Origin: Oscillospiraceae bacterium
GTDB lineage: Bacteria > Bacillota > Clostridia > Oscillospirales > Acutalibacteraceae
Direction of reading: 5' to 3'
Length of the DNA stretch: 6,673 bases
Assembly: GCA_902761265.1 (NCBI GenBank)
Contig: CACWJV010000128.1
Coordinates: 1 to 6,673 of the forward strand
Shown here: in pieces, positions 1 through 5,534 of the stretch
How the letters are laid out: the number at the start of each line of letters is the position of its first letter
Numbering within the stretch: position 1 is the stretch's first letter
Program-made: the position numbers and the translations under genes
Notes under the pieces: model-generated
What the model was told of the DNA's origin: nothing
Databases searched by the model: none
The model's input: only the letters and a program-made list of their open reading frames with translations

Positions 1-964
1 TGTCAAAGGGGATCGCGTTTTTGCCGCCGCCGTCATACAGATCGGTGTGCGACGCGCCGGGAATGAGCAGCAGCTCTTTGTTGGCGGTGTATTTGCTGTC
101 TTTCACCATATCGGCAAACGCGTCCTTGCCGAAATAGCACGAGTGCGCCGCGTCGCCGTGGACAACGAGCACCGCTGAACGGATCTCGCCCGAATACTGC
201 AAAATCGGCTGATTGAGAAAGCTTTCGCAGCCGATCACGTTCCAGCCGCCGTTGGAGTTGAGCGAACGCGGATGATAGCCGCGTGCGGTTTTATAGTAGT
301 CGTAGTAATCCTTCACAAAATCCGGTGCGTCCGCCGGCAGCGGATCCACCACGCCGCCGCCGGGTTTGTAGTCGCCGGCTTTGAGATCGGCGAGCCGCTG
401 CGCGCAAAGAGCCGCCCGTTTCTCATACCGTGCGTCCTCGCTGTCCTCGCTGTCGAAATAGCCTTTGGCGTTCACGCGCGTCATATCGTACATCGTCATG
501 ACCGCCGTGGCTTTGATCCGGGTGTCGAGCGCAGCCGTGTTCAGCGCCAGACCGCCCCAGCCGCAGATGCCGATGATGCCGATGCGCGCGGGATCCACGT
601 TTTCGCACAGCGACAGAAAATCGACCGCCGCCATGAAATCTTCGGTGTTGATATCGGGCGACGCCATATATCGCACATTGCCGCCGCTTTCGCCGGTGAA
701 CGACGGGTCGAACGCTAACGTTAAAAAGCCGCGCTCCGCCATCGTTTGCGCATACAGGCCGGCGCACTGCTCTTTGACCGCGCCGAACGGACCGCAGACC
801 GCGATCGCCGGCAGTTTGTCCGCGGCGTTTTTCGGCACATATAGATCCGCCGCCAGTGTGATGCCGTAGCGGTTGACGAAGGTGACTTTGCTGTGATTCA
901 CTTTGTCGCTTTTGGGAAAAGTCTTGTCCCAGTCCTGCGTCAAAGATAACGTTTCTTTTTTCAT
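1..964 (-). CDS. alpha/beta hydrolase (DLH/COG1073-like), 3' end cut by window edge
   Basis: At least 321 residues are visible. The reading frame is still open at the left edge, ending in an IPFD stretch typically close to the C-terminus of this family, so probably only a short tail is missing. No signal peptide or membrane segment is seen, so it is likely cytoplasmic. The fold signature is an N-terminal strand region (VTFVNRYGITLAADLYVP), an oxyanion-type CGPFGAVKEQ loop, a nucleophile elbow GICGWGG at residues 132-138, an acid candidate in VVHGDAAH (Asp271) and a C-terminal His306 in GASHTD. The elbow has no serine: Cys134 is the only candidate nucleophile, and Trp136 sits where related GICGSGG proteins carry Ser. 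Substrate is unknown; the family includes esterases, dienelactone-type hydrolases and peptidase-like enzymes. The ATG at 964 is chosen because GGAGG (972-976) lies seven bases upstream. The gene is divergent from a MerR regulator, which probably controls it. Confidence 0.88.
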   Translation of the reverse strand, partial: MKKETLSLTQDWDKTFPKSDKVNHSKVTFVNRYGITLAADLYVPKNAADKLPAIAVCGPFGAVKEQCAGLYAQTMAERGFLTLAFDPSFTGESGGNVRYMASPDINTEDFMAAVDFLSLCENVDPARIGIIGICGWGGLALNTAALDTRIKATAVMTMYDMTRVNAKGYFDSEDSEDARYEKRAALCAQRLADLKAGDYKPGGGVVDPLPADAPDFVKDYYDYYKTARGYHPRSLNSNGGWNVIGCESFLNQPILQYSGEIRSAVLVVHGDAAHSCYFGKDAFADMVKDSKYTANKELLLIPGASHTDLYDGGGKNAIPFD

Positions 965-982
965 CGGAAAACCTCCATAGAG

Positions 983-1011
983 TTGATTTTTCATTATTTC
1001 TATGCTATCAT
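983..1011 (+). promoter_or_regulatory. predicted promoter of the merR-glycosidase transcript
   Basis: On the plus strand TTGATT (983-988) and TATCAT (1006-1011) are separated by 17 bases, the normal vegetative sigma-factor spacing. The -10 box overlaps by two bases the -10 box of the divergent hydrolase promoter (1010-1015), so both promoters probably cannot be occupied at once. A MerR protein bound to the hydrolase promoter would cover the start region of this one, which would allow autoregulation (inference). Confidence 0.55.
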
Positions 1012-1040
1012 CATAACACCTAAACCTGACTTTATGTCAA
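1010..1040 (-). promoter_or_regulatory. MerR-type promoter of the alpha/beta hydrolase (19-base spacer)
   Basis: On the minus strand a perfect -35 box TTGACA (1035-1040) is followed by a 19-base spacer (1016-1034) and a -10 box TATGAT (1010-1015). A 19-base spacer, instead of 17, is the known hallmark of promoters activated by MerR-family proteins, which untwist the DNA to realign the boxes. The spacer holds an imperfect dyad TAAA-N6-TTTA (1021-1034) near its centre. The inferred transcript starts near 1003, giving a leader of about 39 bases before the hydrolase ATG. Confidence 0.75.
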
Positions 1041-1041
1041 G
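1025..1041. promoter_or_regulatory. inverted repeat overlapping the hydrolase -35 box, candidate operator
   Basis: The arms CCTGAC (1025-1030) and GTCAAG (1036-1041) are complementary at five of six positions around a TTTAT centre. The repeat overlaps the minus-strand -35 box and the outer part of the 19-base spacer. It may be part of the MerR operator. Much of its symmetry comes from the TTGACA box itself, so it could also be chance. Confidence 0.3.
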
Positions 1042-1070
1042 ACGTTTTAAGAAAAAAGGAGGAAATTCGG

Positions 1071-1541
1071 ATGTATACGATCGGTCAGGTTTCCGAATGG
1101 TTCCATCTTCCCGTTTCCACCCTGCGCTATTACGACAAGGAGGGGCTGTTTCCGACGATGGAGCGGCAGTCCGGCATCCGCAAATTCGGCGAACGCGAGC
1201 TCGAAGCGCTGCGTGTGATCGAATGTTTGAAGCAATCCGGTCTTGAAATCAAAGAGATCCGGCAGTTCATGCAGTGGTGTGTGGAGGGACCGTCAACCTA
1301 TGAAGCGCGTCTTATGTTGTTTGAAGCGAGAAGGCGGGCGGTGGAAGACGAGATGGCCCGGCTGCAAAAAACGCTCGACATGCTGCGGTTCAAATGCTGG
1401 TATTATGGGGTCGCCGTCCGTGACGGCAACGAGGACAGACTGCACGAACTGCTGCCCGACCGGCTGCCGCCGGAGATCCAAAAATTTTACGACAACGCGC
1501 ACGCGCCCGACGCCGCAGCCGACCGAGAGAAGGCGATATGA
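1071..1541 (+). CDS. MerR-family transcriptional regulator (YyaN/AdhR-like HTH)
   Basis: 156 residues, the usual length for compact MerR regulators. The N-terminal winged helix-turn-helix is plain: YTIGQVSEWFHLPVSTLRYYDKEGL (residues 2-26), then wing residues GIRKFGERELEAL (35-47) and the second helical pair through about residue 72. A long dimerisation helix follows (about 78-108, rich in Arg and Glu), then a KCWYY motif (108-112) common in this subgroup, and a short C-terminal tail with no recognisable ligand domain. Cys52, in VIECLKQSGL, sits at about the position of the thiol sensor of AdhR/NmlR regulators. The metal-binding Cys cluster of MerR/CueR/ZntR types is absent. GGAGG (1059-1063) precedes the ATG by seven bases. 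It probably activates the divergent hydrolase promoter. The gene overlaps the glycosidase gene by four bases. The effector is unknown. Confidence 0.93.
   Translation: MYTIGQVSEWFHLPVSTLRYYDKEGLFPTMERQSGIRKFGERELEALRVIECLKQSGLEIKEIRQFMQWCVEGPSTYEARLMLFEARRRAVEDEMARLQKTLDMLRFKCWYYGVAVRDGNEDRLHELLPDRLPPEIQKFYDNAHAPDAAADREKAI
1528..1533 (+). promoter_or_regulatory. ribosome binding site of the glycosidase, inside merR
   Basis: AGAAGG lies within the last codons of merR. It is four bases from the first ATG (1538) and seven bases from an immediately following in-frame ATG (1541). The second spacing is the more usual one, so translation may start at 1541, which gives a TGATG junction with the merR stop instead of ATGA. 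Confidence 0.55.
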
Positions 1542-3592
1542 TGAAGATGCTTGTTTTTCAATCCGAACAGTATTCGCTATACGCCTGTGAAGCCGCGCTG
1601 GTCTATCGGCTCTGTGCGCCGCCAGCGGAGATCCCGCTCGCGTGGCCGGTGCTCGAGATCGGCGGCGAAAGCGTGCGTGTCGCGCCCGACAGCCTCGCGG
1701 TGGCGGAGCGCCGGTTTTTGAACGATCGGATCGAGCAAATCACGCTGCGCGGCATGTTCGGCGGCCATTATACGCTGGAACTGATGCTGCGCGTTTGCGC
1801 AAAGACGCCGTTTGTGCGGTTTTCGTTTCGAATCGAGGCGGCGGCGCCGGCGTATCTTTCCAAGGCGCACGGAGACAACCTGACCTATTTTAGCTGGCCG
1901 GACGCGCCCGCTTCGCGGCAAACCGAGGTGCGCCTTTCCGACTATAACGCGCTGTACCACGGCTACTGTTTGCGCGAAGTGCCGGCGTTCCGATATGAAG
2001 ATGAGCTGCTGGGGCCCATGCTCGCCGACGTGCGCGACGGCTACGCGCTGCTTGCCGCCTATGAGCACGGCTCGACCTATCCCGACAAATACCTTTGCTT
2101 TGCAAAAACGGCCGCCGGCACAGCGCTCAAAGCCTGCCGCGGCAACTATTGGGCCAATCAGCCGTTGCACAAGCAGCCGCTGGAGACGATTTGGTTCCAG
2201 TTCGGCGCGGTCGCGGGCGATCTTGACGATCTTGCGAAAGCCTACCGCGCGTTTCAGTTGTCATATTGTTCGCTGAACACCGAGAGCCGCAGGCCGTATA
2301 TCTTTTATAACACCTGGGCGTTTCAGGAGCGTAACAAGTTTTACAACAAACAGCAGTATCTGTCCTCCATGCACCAGGCACGGATCGAACAGGAGATCGA
2401 GATCGCGCACCGGATGGGCGTGGACGTGTTTGTGATCGACACGGGCTGGTTCGAAAAAACCGGTGACTGGCTGGAAAACCCGACGCGCTTTCCGGACGGG
2501 ATGAAACATATCCACGATCTGCTCGCACAGCGCGGGATGAAACTCGGCCTTTGGTTCGGGCCGACAAGTGCGGCGCGCAGCAGCGAAATATTGAAAAAGC
2601 ATCTGCACGAGCGAACCTGCATGGAGGGGGAAACGCCGGGATCGTTTTGCGTGTGGGAGACCGAGGAAAGCTATGAGATGTGTATGGCGTCGTCGTTTTG
2701 GGAGGATTTTGCCGACCGGCTGATCGACCTTGCAAAAACGGTCGGCGTACGCTATTTCAAATGGGACAGCGTGGAAATGTACGGCTGCGACCGCGCAAAT
2801 CATTTCCACGGCGGCGACGAAACAACCGCCGCCGACCGCCACGATTGCTACAGCTTTCTTGCCGGCGTCTATCTTTGCAAGGCAGTCGACAAGCTCTGCG
2901 CCGCGGTGCCGGATGCGATTGTGGACATGGACATCACGGAAGCCGGCCGGTTTATGGGTCTCGGCTTTTTGTCGAGCGGCAAATATTTTGCGACCAACAA
3001 CGGCCCGTATTATCAAAATTACGACATCCGCATGCCCGAAACCGTGTGGAGCAATATTTTTGTCCAGCCGGGTCCGGCGCGTCCGTGGATCATGCGGCAG
3101 GGCTTGTGTTTCGACAAATGGATCCCGTCCGTGCTGCTGATGGCGCACTATCTCCCCGACGATCCGGTACGCTCGCAGCGGATCAATCTCGCTTCGCTGA
3201 TGCTCGGACAAAACGGCATCTGGGGCGATCTGCCGGCGGTGTCGGACGCGGGCGTGGCGCTGTTCGGCCGGGTGCTCGGCGTCTATAAAAAGCTGCGGGA
3301 CGACATCACCCGGGCCGATCCCGCAGTGTACGGCCGCCCGGGCGAAACGATGGAAGCGTATGAAAAAGTGGAGGCAGCGACCGGCCGCGGTATGGTCGCG
3401 CTGTTTTTGAACCGCGGCGGCAGATACAGCTATCGACTTCTTTCAAAGGTCGACGGCGACGCGGTCGTGTTTGGTCCGGGCCGTCTGATCCGGGAAGGGG
3501 AAACGGTGACAATCGAAGCGGCGGCCGACGAATCCGACGCGGTGATCGTCTTTTTCGGCGAAACACAAGACAGTCCGGCAGCGCAGGCGTAA
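1538..3592 (+). CDS. clan GH-D glycosidase, GH36 alpha-galactosidase-like
   Basis: 684 residues, slightly short for GH36 (commonly about 700-740), with no signal peptide, so probably cytoplasmic. The layout fits GH36: an N-terminal beta-sandwich (about 1-245), a TIM barrel (about 250-580) starting at RPYIFYNTW (252-260), and a C-terminal beta domain (about 590-684). Barrel motifs are VIDTGWFEKTGDW (Asp301; classical GH36 has DDGWF), MKLGLWFGP, and YFKWDS, where Asp410 matches the KWD catalytic nucleophile. DITEAGR (465-471) stands where the SGGGR-type motif is expected. ATNNGPYY (485-492) stands where many GH36 enzymes have the acid/base Asp of WTSD; here Asn487-Asn488 replace it. Specificity for alpha-galactosides is therefore not assured. 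The gene is coupled to merR by overlap and ends 35 bases before a terminator. The ATG at 1541 is an equally plausible start. Confidence 0.85.
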   Translation: MMKMLVFQSEQYSLYACEAALVYRLCAPPAEIPLAWPVLEIGGESVRVAPDSLAVAERRFLNDRIEQITLRGMFGGHYTLELMLRVCAKTPFVRFSFRIEAAAPAYLSKAHGDNLTYFSWPDAPASRQTEVRLSDYNALYHGYCLREVPAFRYEDELLGPMLADVRDGYALLAAYEHGSTYPDKYLCFAKTAAGTALKACRGNYWANQPLHKQPLETIWFQFGAVAGDLDDLAKAYRAFQLSYCSLNTESRRPYIFYNTWAFQERNKFYNKQQYLSSMHQARIEQEIEIAHRMGVDVFVIDTGWFEKTGDWLENPTRFPDGMKHIHDLLAQRGMKLGLWFGPTSAARSSEILKKHLHERTCMEGETPGSFCVWETEESYEMCMASSFWEDFADRLIDLAKTVGVRYFKWDSVEMYGCDRANHFHGGDETTAADRHDCYSFLAGVYLCKAVDKLCAAVPDAIVDMDITEAGRFMGLGFLSSGKYFATNNGPYYQNYDIRMPETVWSNIFVQPGPARPWIMRQGLCFDKWIPSVLLMAHYLPDDPVRSQRINLASLMLGQNGIWGDLPAVSDAGVALFGRVLGVYKKLRDDITRADPAVYGRPGETMEAYEKVEAATGRGMVALFLNRGGRYSYRLLSKVDGDAVVFGPGRLIREGETVTIEAAADESDAVIVFFGETQDSPAAQA

Positions 3593-3597
3593 AGCGG

Positions 3598-3619
3598 CTG
3601 TGCGGTTTCGCCGGCACAG
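3598..3619 (+). other. stem-loop in the 3' untranslated region of the glycosidase transcript
   Basis: CTGTGC (3598-3603) pairs with GCACAG (3614-3619). GG (3604-3605) pairs with CC (3611-3612) around a TTTCG loop, with one bulged G at 3613. There is no T-tract after it, so it is not an intrinsic terminator by itself. It lies directly upstream of the strong terminator hairpin and might protect the 3' end or aid termination. Confidence 0.4.
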
Positions 3620-3624
3620 AATAA

Positions 3625-3804
3625 TCAAAAGCCTTGAAACGGAAGTTCGTCTTTCCATTTCAAGGCTTTTTTGCGGGTATAGACCTTTTTGCTTTCCACG
3701 CGTCTCGTCACGGGATTGACACCGTTCCAGGAGCCGCGCTTTGCGCTGTCCAGTTCTTTTTTCTTTTTCTTTGACAGCTTTTCGTAGGGGATGATTGTTT
3801 TCAT
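3625..3804 (-). CDS. small, very basic conserved-type hypothetical protein (59 aa)
   Basis: 59 residues: a start MKTIIPYEKLSKKKKKELD (1-19), a middle AKRGSWNGVNPVTRRVESKK (21-40) and an end YTRKKALKWKDELPFQGF. I count 14 Lys and 4 Arg against 6 acidic residues (net about +12), with five consecutive Lys at 12-16. No membrane segment, Cys pair or known domain is visible. The WNGVNPVTR core resembles small uncharacterised proteins I recall from Firmicutes, so I believe it is a real conserved family of unknown function. The net charge would suit nucleic-acid or ribosome contact, but this is only inference. Support for expression is strong: GGAGGTGA (3809-3816) upstream of the ATG and a near-consensus promoter at 3834-3862. 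Its final 15 codons overlap the terminator hairpin of the convergent glycosidase gene. Confidence 0.8.
   Translation of the reverse strand: MKTIIPYEKLSKKKKKELDSAKRGSWNGVNPVTRRVESKKVYTRKKALKWKDELPFQGF
3627..3672 (+). terminator. intrinsic terminator of merR-glycosidase, probably bidirectional
   Basis: A perfect 13-base inverted repeat pairs AAAAGCCTTGAAA (3627-3639) with TTTCAAGGCTTTT (3658-3670). After a C/A mismatch the stem continues with GGAA (3641-3644) and TTCC (3653-3656). On the plus strand a run of six T (3667-3672) completes a strong terminator 35 bases after the glycosidase stop. On the minus strand the same stem ends in only four T followed by GATTATT, so termination in that direction is plausible but weaker. 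The whole hairpin lies within the coding sequence of the small basic protein. Confidence 0.88.
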
Positions 3805-3833
3805 TCGATCACCTCCGTTTCTTTTAGAAGCGC

Positions 3834-3862
3834 ATTATACACCCACCGGCGTAAAAAGTCAA
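3834..3862 (-). promoter_or_regulatory. vegetative promoter of the small basic protein gene
   Basis: The -35 box TTGACT (3857-3862) and a perfect -10 box TATAAT (3834-3839) are separated by 17 bases (3840-3856), on the minus strand. Transcription should begin near 3827, giving a leader of about 23 bases with the ribosome binding site. This is the best promoter match in the window and suggests constitutive, fairly strong expression. Confidence 0.85.
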
Positions 3863-3874
3863 CGGTCGGTGAAG

Positions 3875-3914
3875 AAAAACCGCCGGACAACGAAGACGTG
3901 ACCGGCGGGTTTTT
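3875..3914 (-). terminator. intrinsic terminator of the four-gene minus-strand operon
   Basis: On the plus strand AAAAACCGCCGG (3875-3886) and CCGGCGGGTTTTT (3902-3914) are complementary with one bulged base, enclosing a loop of about 15 bases. Read on the minus strand the GC-rich stem is followed by TTTTTC. It starts just after the aldo/keto reductase stop codon (3917) and ends 12 bases before the -35 box of the next gene, separating the operon from the small basic protein gene. Confidence 0.85.
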
Positions 3915-3916
3915 CG

Positions 3917-4831
3917 TTACGGCAGACGGAACCCGGCGGCACGGTAGATGGCGTACCAATCCTCGCGCGAAAGGTCGACGTCGGCGCCTTTGGCAATTTC
4001 GCGGATTCGGCCGGGCGACACCGAGCCGGAGATGAGCTGGATCTTTGCCGGGTGACGCAAAATCCACGCCGCGGCAACGGCGGTCGGCGTGACGCCGTAG
4101 AGGTCCGCAAAGTTGTCGAGCGCTTCGTTCAACGCCGGGTAGCGTTCGCGGTCGCCGACGAACGGACCGCGGAAGAAGCCGCCCTGCAACGGCGACCATG
4201 CCTGCAGTGTGATGTGCTTGAGCCGCAGATAGTCGAGCGCGCTGCCGTCGTGCATGACGGATTCGTCGTTTTTCATATTCACGTTGAGGCCGCTTGTGAC
4301 CATGCCGGATTCCGGGATGGAAAACTGGAGTTGATCGGCGATAAGCGGCTGGCGCACGGCTGTTTTCAGCAGCGCGATCTGCATCGGATTGTGGTTGGAC
4401 ACGCCGAAATGTCGCACCTTACCGGCGTCTTCCAACGTATTGAACGCGTCGGCCACTTTCTCCGGCTCCATCAGCGCATCCGGGCGGTGCAGCAGCAAAA
4501 CGTCGATATGATCGGTGCGCAGCCGCCGCAGCGACGCGTCGACCGAAGCGAGGATATGTTCCTTTGAAAAGTCATAGTACCCTTTGCGGATGCCGCATTT
4601 TGTCTGAATTGTGATCCGGTCGCGTAGCGCCGGATGCGCCGAGAGCCAAAAGCCAAACAGCTCTTCGCATCTGCCGCTGCCGTAGATGTCGGCATGGTCA
4701 AAAAAGGTGATGCCGCATTCGAGCGCCGTGCCGAGGATCCGGTCCGGCGTCTGCTTCGCGTCGGCAAGGCGCATACAGCCCTGTGCCACTGCGGAAACCG
4801 GCAAAACGCCGCCGAGCATCAGATGTTTCAT
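3917..4831 (-). CDS. aldo/keto reductase, YdhF-like
   Basis: 304 residues, the normal length for a TIM-barrel aldo/keto reductase using NAD(P)H to reduce carbonyl compounds in the cytoplasm. The catalytic tetrad is complete: Asp45 and Tyr50 in FFDHADIYG, Lys78 in IQTKCG, and His115 in LLLHRPD. KVRHFGVSNHNP is the usual barrel strand motif, and SGSVSPGRIREI near the C-terminus is the cofactor-phosphate region. DHADIYG...CE..FG together with HRPD.LM...VADAF closely match Escherichia coli YdhF as I remember it; the natural substrate is unknown there too. It is the last gene of the operon, 19 bases after the alpha/beta hydrolase stop and followed by a terminator. The ATG at 4831 is chosen because AGGAGGG lies seven bases upstream; a longer in-frame start at 4969 would run deep into the hydrolase gene and add residues unlike the family. 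Confidence 0.93.
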   Translation of the reverse strand: MKHLMLGGVLPVSAVAQGCMRLADAKQTPDRILGTALECGITFFDHADIYGSGRCEELFGFWLSAHPALRDRITIQTKCGIRKGYYDFSKEHILASVDASLRRLRTDHIDVLLLHRPDALMEPEKVADAFNTLEDAGKVRHFGVSNHNPMQIALLKTAVRQPLIADQLQFSIPESGMVTSGLNVNMKNDESVMHDGSALDYLRLKHITLQAWSPLQGGFFRGPFVGDRERYPALNEALDNFADLYGVTPTAVAAAWILRHPAKIQLISGSVSPGRIREIAKGADVDLSREDWYAIYRAAGFRLP

Positions 4832-4838
4832 GGCGGTT

Positions 4839-4845
4839 CCCTCCT
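4839..4845 (-). promoter_or_regulatory. ribosome binding site deciding the aldo/keto reductase start
   Basis: AGGAGGG on the minus strand, seven bases from the ATG at 4831 and inside the 19-base gap after the upstream stop codon. It rules in the 304-residue start over the longer in-frame start at 4969. Confidence 0.8.
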
Positions 4846-4850
4846 GTCGG

Positions 4851-5513
4851 TTAAAGGTTTGCAAGCACAGACAAAAGATAGTCCGCGATCTTTCGGCTGT
4901 GCATGATATAGCCGGTGTGCCCGGCGCCTTCAAAAATTTTGAGTTTTGCGCCGGGAATGGTTTGCGCAAGGTGTTCGGTGTGCGACTGTTTGATCACGTC
5001 GCGCGCGCCGGCGGTGACAAAGGTCGGCACACGGATGGCGCGCAGCATTTCGTCGGTGATGTCCGGTTCGCGCAGCATGATCCGCATTTTGTCGCTGCGG
5101 TCCACGTGGCTCCAAAGGCGGAAAAACCGCAGCGGCAGATCCTTTGTGCTGTCGGGGCGCAGACTCGCGCCGCTGACAATCAGCGCCGAAAGCAAATCGG
5201 GGTGCTTTGCGGCAAGCAGCAGGCCGAGAATGCCCCCGTCGGAAAAACCGTAAAAGACCGGACGGTCCAGCTTCAGCGCCAGAATAAACTGCCGCAGATC
5301 TTCTGCCATATCGTCATAGTGCAGGGCTTTGACTCTTTCGCTTTTTCCGTGGTCACGCGAATCGGGGAGATAGACGGTGTAATGCTGCGAGAGCACCTGC
5401 GCCGCCTTGCGGAAAATTTTGTGGTCCATGCTGTTGCAGTGCGCCATGACAAGCGGCTTTCCGCTGCCCAGCTTTTCATAAAACAGCCGGATGCCGTTGA
5501 CCGTGATATACAT
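4851..5513 (-). CDS. alpha/beta-fold hydrolase with complete Ser-Asp-His triad
   Basis: 220 residues, short for an alpha/beta hydrolase but with all core elements and a small lid. It begins with the strand YITVNGIRLFYEKLGSG, then the oxyanion region MAHCNSMDH (23-31; relatives usually have HGN) and PDSRDHGKSE (50-59). The nucleophile elbow is GFSDGG with Ser91. The acid is Asp172 in TAGARDVI and the base is His199 in GAGHTG. No signal peptide is seen, so it is cytoplasmic. Relatives are annotated as esterases, lipases or C-C bond hydrolases; the sequence does not fix the substrate. It lies 21 bases after the HD-domain gene and 19 bases before the reductase gene, in the same operon. An AGGGGG-type ribosome binding site lies just upstream of the ATG at 5513. 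Confidence 0.93.
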   Translation of the reverse strand: MYITVNGIRLFYEKLGSGKPLVMAHCNSMDHKIFRKAAQVLSQHYTVYLPDSRDHGKSERVKALHYDDMAEDLRQFILALKLDRPVFYGFSDGGILGLLLAAKHPDLLSALIVSGASLRPDSTKDLPLRFFRLWSHVDRSDKMRIMLREPDITDEMLRAIRVPTFVTAGARDVIKQSHTEHLAQTIPGAKLKIFEGAGHTGYIMHSRKIADYLLSVLANL

Positions 5514-5534
5514 ACCGTTCCCCCTTTTTCTTTC

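Noticed and set aside
272..869. Plus-strand open frames of 148 and 134 codons in the left part
   Set aside because: They overlap the minus-strand alpha/beta hydrolase, whose elbow, acid and base motifs and start signals are all in the other strand.
1003..1070. A riboswitch or leader RNA in the divergent gap
   Set aside because: Both leaders are short (about 39 and 53 bases), with no terminator-like stem or recognisable aptamer; the structure is explained by promoters and a possible operator.
983..1246. An 87-codon open frame beginning in the divergent promoter region
   Set aside because: It overlaps the MerR gene in another frame, begins inside the promoter and its product has no recognisable features.
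2261..3211. A 316-codon open frame on the minus strand
   Set aside because: It is fully antisense to the GH36-like barrel, has no convincing ribosome binding site or domain, and is explained by the codon bias of the real gene.
4832..4969. N-terminal extension of the aldo/keto reductase to 350 residues
   Set aside because: The extra 46 residues overlap the upstream hydrolase gene in another frame, do not look like the family, and a good AGGAGGG site supports the start at 4831.
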